Shown here piece after piece: positions 28,449 to 37,750 of a DNA stretch of 64,000 nucleotides (positions within the stretch are counted from its first letter, which is position 1; each line of letters opens with the position of its first letter). Source of the stretch: Acinetobacter sp. A47 (lineage in GTDB: Bacteria; Pseudomonadota; Gammaproteobacteria; Pseudomonadales; Moraxellaceae). Both the position numbers and the translations under genes were made by a program. The notes beneath the pieces are model-generated. The model did no database searches. It was not told the DNA's origin and saw only the letters and a list, made by a program, of their open reading frames with translations. The stretch lies in NCBI RefSeq assembly GCF_000805455.1, contig NZ_JSUS01000032.1, positions 1 to 64,000 of the forward strand. The letters are read 5' to 3'.

Positions 28449-29462
28449 TTAAGCTTCAATCGCCTGAACGGCAATTTTCTTGGCAGGATCTGCCTTGCGG
28501 CGTACAGCTGGTACTGGCTCACCATGATATTGGCGATCAGCAAAGTAGCTTGAACGAACCATTGGCGCAGACCAGATATTTCTGAAACCGAGTTTACGGC
28601 CATGTTCAGCATAACGCTCGAATTCTTCTGGCGTAACAAAACGGTCAATTGGGGCATGTTGCTTCGACGGTTGCAGATATTGACCAATGGTCACGTAATC
28701 TACATCGTGTGCACGCAGATCATCCAGTAACGAAATTACTTCTTCTTCAGTTTCACCGATACCGACCATCAAACCACATTTGGTTGGTACATCCGGGCAG
28801 TATTCCTTAAACATTTTTAACAGGTTTAAAGAATGCTGATAGTCAGAACCTGGACGCATGGCTTTGTAGAGACGTGGTACAGTTTCAATGTTGTGGTTAA
28901 ACACATCTGGCGGACATTCAGTCATGATACGTAAGGCAATATCCATACGACCACGGAAGTCAGGCACCAGAATTTCCAGTAAGGTTGTTGGACTTAATGC
29001 ACGTGCTTCCTTAATACAGTCAACAAAATGCTGGGCACCACCATCAAGCAGGTCATCACGGTCAACCGACGTAATCACGGCATACTTTAAGCCAAGATTG
29101 GAAATGGTTTCGGCCATGTGGCGTGGTTCATCCGGGTCCAGTGCATTTGGACGGCCATGTGCAACATCACAGAACGGACAGCGACGGGTACAGATATCGC
29201 CCATGATCATGAAGGTTGCTGTACCCCCACCGAAGCATTCAGGCAGGTTAGGGCAGGCCGCTTCTTCACATACGGTATGCAGTTTTTGTGAACGCAAGGT
29301 TGTTTTGATACGCTGAACTTCTTCTGGAGCGGTCATCTTGACTCGAATCCAGTCAGGTTTGCGAGGTACTTCAACCGTAGGGATAACTTTTACAGGAATT
29401 CTTGCGACTTTTTCCGCGCCACGAAGTTTTATACCCTGTTCTGGTTTACGGTGTTCAGACAT
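28449..29462 (-). CDS. lipA: Lipoyl synthase
   Basis: A radical-SAM enzyme that inserts two sulfur atoms into octanoyl chains on the E2 and GcvH lipoyl domains. Both Fe-S cluster motifs are present: [12 protein letters not shown] (auxiliary cluster, CX4CX5C) and [13 protein letters not shown] (radical-SAM CX3CX2C). [27 protein letters not shown] and the conserved C-terminal [11 protein letters not shown], which supplies the Ser ligand (RSSY), follow. Length (337) is normal, with a longer basic N-terminus. It is monocistronic; lipB is not in the window. Confidence 0.97.
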   Translation of the reverse strand: MSEHRKPEQGIKLRGAEKVARIPVKVIPTVEVPRKPDWIRVKMTAPEEVQRIKTTLRSQKLHTVCEEAACPNLPECFGGGTATFMIMGDICTRRCPFCDVAHGRPNALDPDEPRHMAETISNLGLKYAVITSVDRDDLLDGGAQHFVDCIKEARALSPTTLLEILVPDFRGRMDIALRIMTECPPDVFNHNIETVPRLYKAMRPGSDYQHSLNLLKMFKEYCPDVPTKCGLMVGIGETEEEVISLLDDLRAHDVDYVTIGQYLQPSKQHAPIDRFVTPEEFERYAEHGRKLGFRNIWSAPMVRSSYFADRQYHGEPVPAVRRKADPAKKIAVQAIEA

Positions 29463-29652
29463 ATACTTCCTACAGCCTTTGATTTGAGATATGTGAATAT
29501 TATAGTCAAATTTGCCGCATTAGAGCAGGAAAAGTGGTATTCATTTTGAAAATGTAAATATATAAAAATATATAGTTGTGAAATACATCATCACGCGGCA
29601 TATTGGTTATCATATGCATAGCAAAAACGGTTAAGAGACAAAGGAGCTTTGA

Positions 29653-31068
29653 ATGCCACGTAAGAAAGAGGTCGTTGGTGGGAATATTGTCAAATATGAT
29701 GCAGTAATTCTCGGTTCTGGCCCGGCTGGCGAAGGCGCGGCAATGAAGCTTGCAAAAGCAGGTAAAAAAGTTGCAATCGTGGATGTTCGTGATCAACTCG
29801 GCGGTAACTGCGCACATGTAGGCACAATTCCAAGTAAAGCTTTACGTCAAACAGTTTCAAGTATTATTCGTTATCAACGTGATCCAATGTTTCAAAAAGT
29901 CGGTGAGTGGAAACAGTTCACCATGAAACAGGTACTTCGTAACGCACATAAAGTCATTCAGCAACAGGTAGATACGCATACACGTTTCTATGATCGCAAC
30001 AAAATCGAAGTTTTTCATGGCCGTGCCTATATTCAGGATAAAAACACGGTACTGATTTTTGGTCAGGAAGGCATTAAAGACACTATTATTTGCAAGCAGA
30101 TCGTGATTGCAACAGGTAGCCGGCCTTATCAGCCACAAGGTCTGGATTTTAATCATCCTCGTGTATTTGATTCAGACAAGATTCTCGATCTTGATTTTGC
30201 CATCCAGAAAATCATCATTTATGGTGCAGGCGTGATCGGCTGTGAATATGCCTCAATTTTCATTGGTCTGGACCATAAGGTTGACCTGATCAATACCCAG
30301 CAAAAGCTTTTAAGCTATCTCGATGATGAAATTGCCGATGCATTATCATATCACTTGCGTGAGCAAGGTGTGCTGATCCGTCACAATGAACAGATCGACC
30401 GTCTAGAGACTTTTGATGATCATGTTGTCTTGCACTTGCTGAGCGGCAAGAAGATCAAGGCCGATGCTATTTTGTGGTGTAACGGCCGTTCAGGGAATAC
30501 CGATGGGTTAGGCCTTGAAAATGTCGGTTTGGTACCGAATGGTCGTGGTCAGTTGATGGTGAATGATCAATATCAGACCGAAGTGGAAAATATTTATGCA
30601 GCAGGTGATGTGATTGGCTGGCCATCACTGGCATCGGCAGCGTATGACCAGGGTCGTTGTGCAGGTGCGAATATGGTCGGCGAGAAAAATGTAAAACCGA
30701 TCCGTGATGTTCCGACCGGTATTTATACCATTCCAGAGATTTCGTCGATCGGTAAGACCGAGCAGGAGTTAACGGAAGAAAAAGTGCCATATGAAGTGGG
30801 GCAGGCTTCTTTCCGTCATCTGGCGCGTGCGCAGATTACCGGTGATACGGTAGGTGAATTAAAGATTCTGTTCCACCGTGATACTTTAGAAGTATTGGGT
30901 ATTCACTGCTTTGGTAACAATGCCGCAGAGATTATCCATATTGGACAGGTGGTGATGCATAGTCCAAACAATACCTTGAAGTATTTTGTTGAAACCACAT
31001 TCAACTATCCGACTATGGCAGAAGCCTATCGTGTGGCTGCTTTGAATGGAATGAACCGTTTGTTCTAA
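29653..31068 (+). CDS. sthA: Soluble pyridine nucleotide transhydrogenase
   Basis: A 471-residue FAD protein of the disulfide-reductase fold that equilibrates NADPH and NADH in the cytosol. The FAD site is [19 protein letters not shown] and the NAD(P) site is [16 protein letters not shown]. The active-site region [16 protein letters not shown] has only one of the two cysteines used by true disulfide reductases, which is diagnostic of Sth[22 protein letters not shown] and [14 protein letters not shown] are also typical. The start is supported by AAGGAG seven bases upstream. It is divergent from lipA. Confidence 0.95.
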   Translation: MPRKKEVVGGNIVKYDAVILGSGPAGEGAAMKLAKAGKKVAIVDVRDQLGGNCAHVGTIPSKALRQTVSSIIRYQRDPMFQKVGEWKQFTMKQVLRNAHKVIQQQVDTHTRFYDRNKIEVFHGRAYIQDKNTVLIFGQEGIKDTIICKQIVIATGSRPYQPQGLDFNHPRVFDSDKILDLDFAIQKIIIYGAGVIGCEYASIFIGLDHKVDLINTQQKLLSYLDDEIADALSYHLREQGVLIRHNEQIDRLETFDDHVVLHLLSGKKIKADAILWCNGRSGNTDGLGLENVGLVPNGRGQLMVNDQYQTEVENIYAAGDVIGWPSLASAAYDQGRCAGANMVGEKNVKPIRDVPTGIYTIPEISSIGKTEQELTEEKVPYEVGQASFRHLARAQITGDTVGELKILFHRDTLEVLGIHCFGNNAAEIIHIGQVVMHSPNNTLKYFVETTFNYPTMAEAYRVAALNGMNRLF

Positions 31069-31091
31069 GCCAGCCAGACCTTGTATGATGC

Positions 31092-31119
31092 AAATGCCAA
31101 TCATCTTGATTGGCATTTT
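31092..31119 (+). terminator. Terminator after sthA
   Basis: AAATGCCAATCA-TCT-TGATTGGCATTTTG. A 12-bp stem with a short T-run, ahead of the DUF3465 gene. Confidence 0.8.
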
Positions 31120-31147
31120 GCTATCTTGAGTTGCATAAAAGGAAAAT

Positions 31148-31621
31148 ATGAAAAATCAAAAAAATAATCTGATCATTGTTGCCATTGTCTTGTTGGTCGC
31201 GGCTTATTTTGGTCTGGATTTTAAGCAGAAACAAAACACCGGATCTGATGCTCATACCACCAATATCGGAAATACTGCTTCTGTCGATGATCAGCAGAAG
31301 ATCATGCAGGCTTATCAGCAACAACGCAGTAATGTTCAGGTACAAGCTCAGGGAGTGGTGAAAGCGATTTTGCCTGATGATAATGAAGGCTCAAGACACC
31401 AAAAAATGATTCTCAAGCTGGACAATGGCTTAACCGTTCTCATTGCGCACAATATTGATCTGGCACCAAGAATTGAGGGGCTTAAAAAGGGCGATACAGT
31501 CGAGTTTTATGGTGAATATGAATATAGCCAGAAAGGTGGCGTGATTCACTGGACGCATCATGACCCGCGTGGAAAACATATTGATGGCTGGTTAAAACAT
31601 CAAGGAAGAACCTATCAATGA
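31148..31621 (+). CDS. DUF3465 domain protein with N-terminal membrane anchor
   Basis: A 157-residue protein. One N-terminal hydrophobic helix (LIIVAIVLLVAAYFGLDF) acts as a signal anchor. A linker precedes the DUF3465 domain (about 65-150), visible as VQAQGVVKAILPDD, GLTVLIAHNIDLAPRIEGLK, GDTVEFYGEYEY and WTHHDPRGKHIDGWLKHQG. The domain resembles small beta-barrel (OB-like) folds that bind nucleic acid or nucleotides; its function is not established. The ATG has AAAGGAAAAT upstream. It is separated from sthA by a terminator. Confidence 0.85.
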   Translation: MKNQKNNLIIVAIVLLVAAYFGLDFKQKQNTGSDAHTTNIGNTASVDDQQKIMQAYQQQRSNVQVQAQGVVKAILPDDNEGSRHQKMILKLDNGLTVLIAHNIDLAPRIEGLKKGDTVEFYGEYEYSQKGGVIHWTHHDPRGKHIDGWLKHQGRTYQ

Positions 31622-31652
31622 AGTTCCTCCTTGGTGAGTTACTTGTAAGATA

Positions 31653-31685
31653 GGCGCTAAATTAGCGTGTAAGCGCCAATTTTTG
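31653..31685 (+). terminator. Likely terminator of DUF3465 gene
   Basis: GGCGCT and AGCGCC pair across a 13-nt loop, followed by AATTTTTG. It overlaps the end of the convergent gene. Confidence 0.55.
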
Positions 31686-32114
31686 ACGAAGTTTCCATTT
31701 AGGTAGGACTTTAGCTAAATACGCGTCCATGCACCATACAGGGCCAATCAGAAGGAATTGTAAGTCTTTAAAGAACGAAGGCTTCTTGCCTTCAACTTTA
31801 TGACCATAAAATTGACCGATCCAGGCAATTACAAATACCCCGATATAAAATCCGACACCGACGGGCAAGATCAAAATCAGCCAGGCCATCACGGCCAATA
31901 AGGCTGCCATCGCAATCGCCAGCATAATATCCAGACGCGCATAAAAAACTAAAGTTAAAACCAGTAATAACGCGGTGAGCAAGGTACTAAAGTGTGCAAG
32001 GATACCAATAATCGAAAATAAGATGGCAGGCACACAGACCCAGTGAATTTTCTTGTTGGTTGAGTTCTGGTGGCTATCGCTATATTCATCAAACCATTCC
32101 TCGATCGATTTCAC
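31662..32114 (-). CDS. Mpo1/YGL010W-like (DUF962) membrane protein
   Basis: A 150-residue inner-membrane protein. The N-terminal motif WFDEYSDSHQNSTNKKIHWVCVP is the signature of the DUF962/Mpo1 family: a His in SHQN and a His in the KIHW part are candidate iron ligands. Three to four hydrophobic helices follow, with the second signature IAWIGQFYGHKVEGKKPSFFKDLQFLL supplying another His. Yeast Mpo1 is an iron-dependent dioxygenase of 2-hydroxy fatty acids; bacterial members probably act on similar lipids. Length and topology match the family. The substrate here is not known. Confidence 0.85.
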   Translation of the reverse strand: MKSIEEWFDEYSDSHQNSTNKKIHWVCVPAILFSIIGILAHFSTLLTALLLVLTLVFYARLDIMLAIAMAALLAVMAWLILILPVGVGFYIGVFVIAWIGQFYGHKVEGKKPSFFKDLQFLLIGPVWCMDAYLAKVLPKWKLRQKLALTR

Positions 32115-32205
32115 AATGCGCTCCTTGCTGTATTCATTTTTATGGCTTCAATATACCGAACAAAAGAAGAGGGCGTAAAGTACTAAAAAATATAATCGAT
32201 AAAAA

Positions 32206-32233
32206 TAAAAAAGCCGCATGAAGCGGCTTTTTG
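32206..32233 (-). terminator. Terminator of rlpA-like gene
   Basis: AAAAAGCCGC-ATGAA-GCGGCTTTTT, about 20 bp after the stop codon. It is symmetric and could act in both directions. Confidence 0.9.
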
Positions 32234-32252
32234 GAATGCTGTGGTTTAACGC

Positions 32253-32864
32253 TTAAGAGTTAGGACCATCAACACGTTCAATGCTGACATTACCTGTACC
32301 AGCGCTTGACATGCCTAGCTGTTTAGCAGCAGCATAAGATAAGTCCAGTACGCGGTTACCATGGAACGGGCCACGATCATTGACTTTCACAACCACACTC
32401 TTACCATTGTCTTTGTTAGTTACACGGATGTAACAGTTCAAAGGCAGGCTGCGATGTGCAGCAGTCATGGCATTCATATCGAATGTTTCGCCGCTTGCGG
32501 TTTTACGGCCATGAAATTGACGACCATACCAAGAGGCTACACCGCTTTGGCTGAATTTACGAACTGTGTTCGAAGCAACGGTATTCAGTTTTTCAATCAC
32601 TGAAGGCTCTTCTTCAGGGATATCGATCTTTGCAGCAATCGTCTGGCGACGTACTTTGTCACCTGAACTCTCAGTGATTGAAAGACTATTAACGTTAGAA
32701 AAACGAGAATTAAAATTTTGAGAATCTTTGCTTAGAACGCGGGCAGCCAAATTAGAACCATCCACATCATTAGATAATGATGAAGACTGTACCATTTCAG
32801 CATGTAACGGGCTTAAACTTAAGCCTGCCGTCAGCGCTAGAATATATTTTAGCGAAAACTGCAT
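32253..32864 (-). CDS. rlpA: RlpA-family septal ring lytic transglycosylase
   Basis: A 203-residue protein with an N-terminal signal peptide (AALTAGLSLSPLHA type, cleavage near residue 22) and a C-terminal double-psi beta-barrel RlpA domain (about 105-200): GVASWYGRQFHGRKTASGE, MTAAHRSLPLNCYIRVTN, GKSVVVKVNDRGPFHGNRVLDLSYAAA. The catalytic Asp of RlpA is in the NDRGPF motif. There is no C-terminal SPOR domain, and no lipobox is clear, so localisation to the divisome is less certain than for Pseudomonas RlpA. It is monocistronic. Confidence 0.9.
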   Translation of the reverse strand: MQFSLKYILALTAGLSLSPLHAEMVQSSSLSNDVDGSNLAARVLSKDSQNFNSRFSNVNSLSITESSGDKVRRQTIAAKIDIPEEEPSVIEKLNTVASNTVRKFSQSGVASWYGRQFHGRKTASGETFDMNAMTAAHRSLPLNCYIRVTNKDNGKSVVVKVNDRGPFHGNRVLDLSYAAAKQLGMSSAGTGNVSIERVDGPNS

Positions 32865-33140
32865 TGTATAAACTCCTAGAGAACATGCTTTTCTATCTCA
32901 ATAAAACTGCTTGAAATATAGTGCACATGTCTAATTATTCACTTTTTGCAATTACTTTAACTTGGGGGATAATATTCATCGCTTACGAAGTGTGTCTAGT
33001 CTTTAACGATAAATAGTTACAAAAAGGGCAAAAACTTACAGTTTGTGGTTAAAAAATAATCAATATTGTAACAAGAAATGAAATTTGCTGATTCTGTGTT
33101 CGTTTTTTATTAAAAAATTATTGACTTTCCATAATCTTGT

Positions 33141-33164
33141 AAAAAAGCTAGCCTATCGGCTAGC
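33141..33164 (-). terminator. Terminator overlapping the mltB stop codon
   Basis: On the minus strand, GCTAGCC-GATA-GGCTAGC is followed by TTTTTT. The last codons and the TAG stop of mltB lie inside the stem, so the terminating ribosome would cover the hairpin. Confidence 0.85.
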
Positions 33165-34154
33165 TACTTCTGTACCTAATAACCATACTGCTGTCGCATA
33201 CATACGGCTCTTGTTGTAAGTGGTAATGACCTGAAAATTCGGGTAGGTAATATAGTAAATTGGGCCAAACTGATCTTGTAATTGGATCACATTGACCAGA
33301 TCAAGATCATCAATTTTTACCAATGGATTAACGGGAGTAATACCGAGTCTTTTCAGCTCGCCATAAGGCGTTGGCTGGGTTAGGTCCTTGGCAATGACGC
33401 TGTCAGGATTGTTGCCTGTATAGCGAGCAGGGAAGCCAATCGGTTGATCACGCTGCCAGCCATATTGAGCAAGATAGTTTGCAATGGAACCGATCGCATC
33501 CGCAGCAGAATTTCTTAGATCAATGTGTCCATTTCCATCATAGTCCACGCCCAGTTTCTGGATATTGCTTGGCATGAATTGTGGATATCCAATTGCACCC
33601 GCATAAGAACCCACAATACTATTGGTCGGGTAGCCTTCTTTATAAGTCCAGGAGATCAAGGCTGCGAGCTCGTCACTAAAATAGTCTGCACGACGCGGAT
33701 AACCAAAAGCGAGTGTTGCCAGTGCATCACGGGTAATGAAAGAGCCCTTGTTGGCGCCATAGCCAGTCTCTACACCCAAGATACCTAAAATAACTGCTTT
33801 AGGGACGCCATACTGCTGTTCTGCGCGGTTAAGTACATCTTCGTACTGGTTTTTAAAGCGAACACCCCGTTGAATGGTTCCTTCAACCAGAAACATGGAG
33901 CGGTATTGGTACCAGGGCTTGCTTTCACCCGGACGGGTCATGATATTTAAAATATTTGGTAAATTACGGGCACCGCTCATCGCAGCATCAATTTGTTCGC
34001 TGCTTAAGCCATAAGTGGTCATTGCTTTTTGTTTAAATGCAAAGTAATTCGGGTGATTGTAAAATTCATTTGCCTGTGCCCAATTGCTGCTCAAGAACAA
34101 ACCTGTACTTAAAGTTAAAAATTTAAAAGTTTTATTTAAAGTAGGAAGAAACAT
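33153..34154 (-). CDS. mltB: Lytic murein transglycosylase B
   Basis: A 333-residue periplasmic muramidase-like enzyme that cleaves peptidoglycan to 1,6-anhydro products. A signal peptide is present (LTLSTGLFLSSNWAQA). The catalytic Glu is in AVILGILGVETGYGANKG. SYAGAIGYPQFMPSNIQKLGVDYDGNG and ADAIGSIANYLAQYGW are MltB family signatures. I chose the ATG at 34154 because it begins the signal peptide; longer in-frame starts would overlap rodA and place 30 unlikely residues before it. It lies 19 bp downstream of rodA, a common pairing of wall synthesis and turnover. Confidence 0.93.
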   Translation of the reverse strand: MFLPTLNKTFKFLTLSTGLFLSSNWAQANEFYNHPNYFAFKQKAMTTYGLSSEQIDAAMSGARNLPNILNIMTRPGESKPWYQYRSMFLVEGTIQRGVRFKNQYEDVLNRAEQQYGVPKAVILGILGVETGYGANKGSFITRDALATLAFGYPRRADYFSDELAALISWTYKEGYPTNSIVGSYAGAIGYPQFMPSNIQKLGVDYDGNGHIDLRNSAADAIGSIANYLAQYGWQRDQPIGFPARYTGNNPDSVIAKDLTQPTPYGELKRLGITPVNPLVKIDDLDLVNVIQLQDQFGPIYYITYPNFQVITTYNKSRMYATAVWLLGTEVASR

Positions 34155-34173
34155 AAGATTATAAAATTCCTCA

Positions 34174-35316
34174 TTATCGATGTGTATGAATAGACATAAC
34201 CAGTCCAAAAGTTGACATAAGGGTAATAATTGCAGTTCCGCCATAACTCATGAACGGCAAAGGCACACCTACTACCGGTAAAATACCACTGACCATGCCA
34301 GCGTTTACAAATACATAAACAAAAAATGACAAACCAAAGGCGCCAGCCACCAGACGACCATAGTTATGAAAGCTTTGCAGACCGATCTGGAAGGTCCGGA
34401 AAATAATGGCACAATAAAGAAGAATCAGTAGTGTAACGCCAATCAGGCCAAATTCTTCTGAATAGGCTGCAATAATAAAGTCGGTATGACCTTCTGGTAA
34501 AAAATGTAAGTGTGATTGGGTGCCTTCAAGAAAGCCTTTACCTGAAAAACCTCCGGAACCAATCGCAGTTTTTGACTGAATGATATTCCAGCCGGTTCCT
34601 AACGCATCTGCTTCGGGGTTGAAAAGCGTCAATACCCGCTGACGCTGGTAGTCATGCAATAAAAACTCCCAGGCAATCGGAATGACAACACCTGCAGCAG
34701 CGACAGCGGCAGCAATCAGCTTCCAGGAAAGTCCGCTGAGGAAAAGGACGAAAATCCCGCTGGCAAGTACCAGTAACGATGTACCTAAGTCCGGCTGTTC
34801 GGCAATGAGCAGAAAAGGTACTACAATCAGCATCAGAGACAGAATAACCTGTGAGAAGCTTGGTGGCAGGGCTTTACGTGACAAGAACCAGGCCACCATC
34901 ATCGGCATGCCGATTTTCATAAATTCGCTGGGTTGCACACTGCCAAAACCCGGAATATCAATCCAGCGCTGTGCACCCATCCGCACTTCACCAAACACCA
35001 TAACAGCAAGCAGGCACAATACGCCAAAGACATAAAAATAGGGTGAAAATGCCTGATAGACTTTGGGCGGGATCTGCGCTAAACCGAACATGACTCCAAA
35101 GCCGATTCCGAAACTCATGGCCTGCTTGGTTACCAGTCCGACATCCTGTGCAGATGCACTATATAAAACAGTCAGTCCGAGTGCAGCATTGAGAATTAAA
35201 AACAGGCATAGCCAGGGGTCAAGATGAAGTTGTTGCCAACGCGAAGGTTGATTGGCCGTGCTCAAGCCATCACGTGGTGCTTGACGCAAAAATTTGTATT
35301 GTGAGCTTGGAGACAT
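34174..35316 (-). CDS. rodA: Rod-shape-determining SEDS glycosyltransferase RodA
   Basis: A 380-residue polytopic protein that polymerises lipid II glycans together with PBP2 in the elongasome. About ten transmembrane segments are visible. SEDS signatures include GAQRWIDIPGFGSVQPSEFMK, the putative catalytic Asp/Glu region EQPDLGTSLLV, and FLPEGHTDFIIAAYSEEFGLIG, ending with VPLPFMSYGGTAIITLM. The cytosolic N-terminus is basic. It is the first gene of a two-gene unit with mltB. The PBP2 gene (mrdA), often next to rodA, is not in the window. Confidence 0.96.
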   Translation of the reverse strand: MSPSSQYKFLRQAPRDGLSTANQPSRWQQLHLDPWLCLFLILNAALGLTVLYSASAQDVGLVTKQAMSFGIGFGVMFGLAQIPPKVYQAFSPYFYVFGVLCLLAVMVFGEVRMGAQRWIDIPGFGSVQPSEFMKIGMPMMVAWFLSRKALPPSFSQVILSLMLIVVPFLLIAEQPDLGTSLLVLASGIFVLFLSGLSWKLIAAAVAAAGVVIPIAWEFLLHDYQRQRVLTLFNPEADALGTGWNIIQSKTAIGSGGFSGKGFLEGTQSHLHFLPEGHTDFIIAAYSEEFGLIGVTLLILLYCAIIFRTFQIGLQSFHNYGRLVAGAFGLSFFVYVFVNAGMVSGILPVVGVPLPFMSYGGTAIITLMSTFGLVMSIHTHR

Positions 35317-35423
35317 GCGATTCTAAATCTAGTAAATCAACGCTTCGCGAATGCTAACATAATCGCTGATTTAGACAATGCAAATTTAGAAAATGTGACA
35401 CTTATAAGCATTTAATTTGGCAT

Positions 35424-35461
35424 AAAAAAAAGCGACACTTTTGCAAGTATCGCTTTTTTTT
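35424..35461. terminator. Bidirectional-looking terminator near rodA start
   Basis: AAAAAAAAGCGA(C)ACTT-TTGC-AAGTATCGCTTTTTTTT. It lies 10 bp after the stop of the minus-strand gene at 35472-36131, which it terminates. Confidence 0.88.
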
Positions 35462-35471
35462 GCCCTGAAAC

Positions 35472-36131
35472 TTATTTTTGTACCAGCAACTGGTCAAAGT
35501 GCTTGGTAAATACTTCCAGTTCCGCCTGGCTCAAGCTTGGAATCAGTTTCTTAATGACGAGATGAACAGCTGTTTCAACTCCGCTGGTTGCGACACTGGC
35601 GACACCACGTTTGACCATGCCAAGACCAAGCGTCTTGTTATATTCAGTCATAAAATGGTGAATCAGGGCATCAGCAAAAGTTTTGAACTGCTGGGTTAAT
35701 GCCTCACGTTGTTCTTTACCGTTTCCGGCAGCGACTTCTGCAAAGCTTTTTTTCATATCGTTGACAAGGCTATCTGGCAAGGCGGTGCCTATGCGTTGTT
35801 TACCTTCATTGTCAGTAAACAGGCTCTTTTCCATAAATGCCAGAGATTCGCGAACCTGTTCGTTGGACGCTTTGCCAAGCAGCTGTTTCATCAGGGTTTC
35901 TACAATGCCACGAATTTTAATTGCCAGACCTTCTGTGGTATCCCGTTTGTCACTTGGTGGAAACTGTTGAACCAAATGAAGCAGCATGGTGTCAATTAAT
36001 TCATCCGTAAGCTGTAGGGAGATTTTGTCACGTAAAGGGTATTGAGGCTCTTTACTATCACGATTGGCTTGTGCAAGCTGAATATCCTGACTCAAACTTG
36101 CTGACGGAAGAATCCCGAAATAACTGGTCAT
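35472..36131 (-). CDS. Conserved hypothetical helical protein
   Basis: A 219-residue protein with no family I recognise. It lacks a signal peptide and is predicted to be largely alpha-helical and soluble, with charged amphipathic stretches (LTDELIDTMLLHLVQQFPP, LTQQFKTFADALIHHFMTEY, LSQAELEVFTKHFDQLLV). A GAGGACG sequence lies before the ATG. It is between rodA and queF on the same strand, with a terminator after it and 33 bp to queF before it, so it may be read from the queF/ABC operon. Confidence 0.75.
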   Translation of the reverse strand: MTSYFGILPSASLSQDIQLAQANRDSKEPQYPLRDKISLQLTDELIDTMLLHLVQQFPPSDKRDTTEGLAIKIRGIVETLMKQLLGKASNEQVRESLAFMEKSLFTDNEGKQRIGTALPDSLVNDMKKSFAEVAAGNGKEQREALTQQFKTFADALIHHFMTEYNKTLGLGMVKRGVASVATSGVETAVHLVIKKLIPSLSQAELEVFTKHFDQLLVQK

Positions 36132-36164
36132 TGAAGAACGTCCTCTATATCAAATTTATTCGTT

Positions 36165-36980
36165 TTATTGTCGTGCCAAGCGAACTGGCTCGGGCATCCA
36201 TGACAGATCCGATACGCGACATGGGTTAATATCCAGGCCCCCACGGCGGGTATACGTTGCATAGACCATCAGTTTTTCCGGTTTCAAGAGTTGCCAGATA
36301 TCCGAGTAGATCTGTTCAACACATTGTTCATGAAAACCGTTATGCTGACGGTACGAGATAATATAAGCTAAAATGCTGCGATAACAAGGCTTTTTACCTT
36401 GTAAACGAATAAAAACTGTACCCCAGTCAGGCTGGCCGGTAACCGGACAATTGCTTCTCAATAAATGAGAGTACAGCTCGATTTCGACCTCATCTTGTAC
36501 TGTTGCATCGAGTTGCAATAGCGTTGAATCAGGATGTTCTGAAAGTCGCTCAGGCGTCAAATCATCAATGCAAATACCTTGAGGTTTTGCAATTTCCAGA
36601 TCATCGACTTGAAACAGTTGCAATGAAACCGGCGCACCTGCTGCTTTTGACAGGTCCTGTTCTACCGTCGCGATAAAGGCTTGTTTTGAATCAAATCTGG
36701 TAAAATTCATACTGTTGAAGTAAAGCTTTAGCGACTTTGATTCGATCAGGTTAGGCGAGCTGGCTGGCAGGGTAAGGCGGCCAATTGCAACTTGAGGCAA
36801 ACCTAACGGGTTTAACCATGAAATTTCAAAAACATGCCACCAGTCTTTACCTTGTTTAATACCTTCAATATGTGCATATTGTTGACGAGACTCGGCACGT
36901 GCAATCGGAAATAAAACATCTGGCTGATATTGAGTAGGGTATTGGGTATCTTTTCCCAACAAAGAATGTTCAACACTCAT
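36165..36980 (-). CDS. queF: NADPH-dependent 7-cyano-7-deazaguanine reductase
   Basis: A 271-residue enzyme that reduces preQ0 to preQ1 in queuosine biosynthesis. It is the long (tandem T-fold, YqfX/E. coli type) form. The catalytic Cys is in LLRSNCPVTGQPDWGTVFI, the substrate-binding Glu/His in the following HEQCVEQIYSDIW, and the NADPH-binding ESKSLKLYFNSMNFTRF motif sits in the first half. The C-terminal ARGG-like ATYTRRGGLDINPCRV is also present. Its start overlaps the preceding ABC permease stop by 4 nt, so it is co-transcribed with the exporter. Confidence 0.97.
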   Translation of the reverse strand: MSVEHSLLGKDTQYPTQYQPDVLFPIARAESRQQYAHIEGIKQGKDWWHVFEISWLNPLGLPQVAIGRLTLPASSPNLIESKSLKLYFNSMNFTRFDSKQAFIATVEQDLSKAAGAPVSLQLFQVDDLEIAKPQGICIDDLTPERLSEHPDSTLLQLDATVQDEVEIELYSHLLRSNCPVTGQPDWGTVFIRLQGKKPCYRSILAYIISYRQHNGFHEQCVEQIYSDIWQLLKPEKLMVYATYTRRGGLDINPCRVSDLSWMPEPVRLARQ

Positions 36981-37750
36981 TCACGCATTCCTGAACCACG
37001 AGCTAATAAATGATATGCAATTGCATAGAGGACAATACAGCACAGCGTTACAATGCCTAAAGAGAAAGAGACATTAACATCACTGTGGCCTAAAATACCG
37101 TAACGGAAGGCATTGACCATATATACAATCGGGTTAACTAAAGATAGGTTTTGCCAAAATGGACTTAATGCACTGATGGCATAAAATACACCACCCAGAT
37201 AGGTCAGCGGCGTCAAGACAAAGGTCGGGATAATGGAAATATCATCAAATGACTTTGCATAGACTGCATTAATAAATCCACCTAGTGAAAATAATAAAGA
37301 CGTAATGATGACGGTATATATCGTCACAAACAAATTATAAATTTCTAAATGGGTAAAGAACAGGCTCATTAAGGTCACAATCAGGCCAACTAGTACGCCA
37401 CGGCTCACACCACCAATCACGTAACCCCACAGGATAAGATGTAAGGGCACAGGACTCATGATCAGTTCTTCAATGCTTTTCTGGAACTTTGCGCTAAAAA
37501 AGCTTGAAGAAACGTTGGCATAACTATTGGTGATAACGGCCATCATGATCAAGCCTGGCACAATGAATTGCATATAGCTAAAGCCACCCATTTCACCGAT
37601 GCGTGAGCCCACCAGATTGCCGAAAATCACAAAGTACAGGCTCATGGTGATCGCAGGTGGAAGCAGGGTTTGTGGCCAGATGCGCATAAAGCGACGTATC
37701 TCTTTAACAACTAAAGTCCACAGTGCAGTTTTTAATTGATTAAAGTTCAT
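36977..37750 (-). CDS. ABC-2 type exporter permease (YadH-like)
   Basis: A 257-residue inner-membrane protein with about six transmembrane helices, typical of ABC-2 permeases. Signature parts are SRIGEMGGFSYMQFIVPGLIMMAVI, SSSFFSAKFQKSIEELIMSP and GGVFYAISALSPFWQNLSLVNPIVYMVNAFRYG. It overlaps its ATPase gene and queF by 4 nt each, forming a three-gene operon. It resembles E. coli YadH (256 residues), paired with YadG. The transported substrate is unknown. Confidence 0.92.
   Translation of the reverse strand: MNFNQLKTALWTLVVKEIRRFMRIWPQTLLPPAITMSLYFVIFGNLVGSRIGEMGGFSYMQFIVPGLIMMAVITNSYANVSSSFFSAKFQKSIEELIMSPVPLHLILWGYVIGGVSRGVLVGLIVTLMSLFFTHLEIYNLFVTIYTVIITSLLFSLGGFINAVYAKSFDDISIIPTFVLTPLTYLGGVFYAISALSPFWQNLSLVNPIVYMVNAFRYGILGHSDVNVSFSLGIVTLCCIVLYAIAYHLLARGSGMRE

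Noticed and set aside
31653..31685. A riboswitch-like structure after the DUF3465 gene
   Set aside because: It is a simple hairpin with a T-run between convergent genes; terminator is sufficient.
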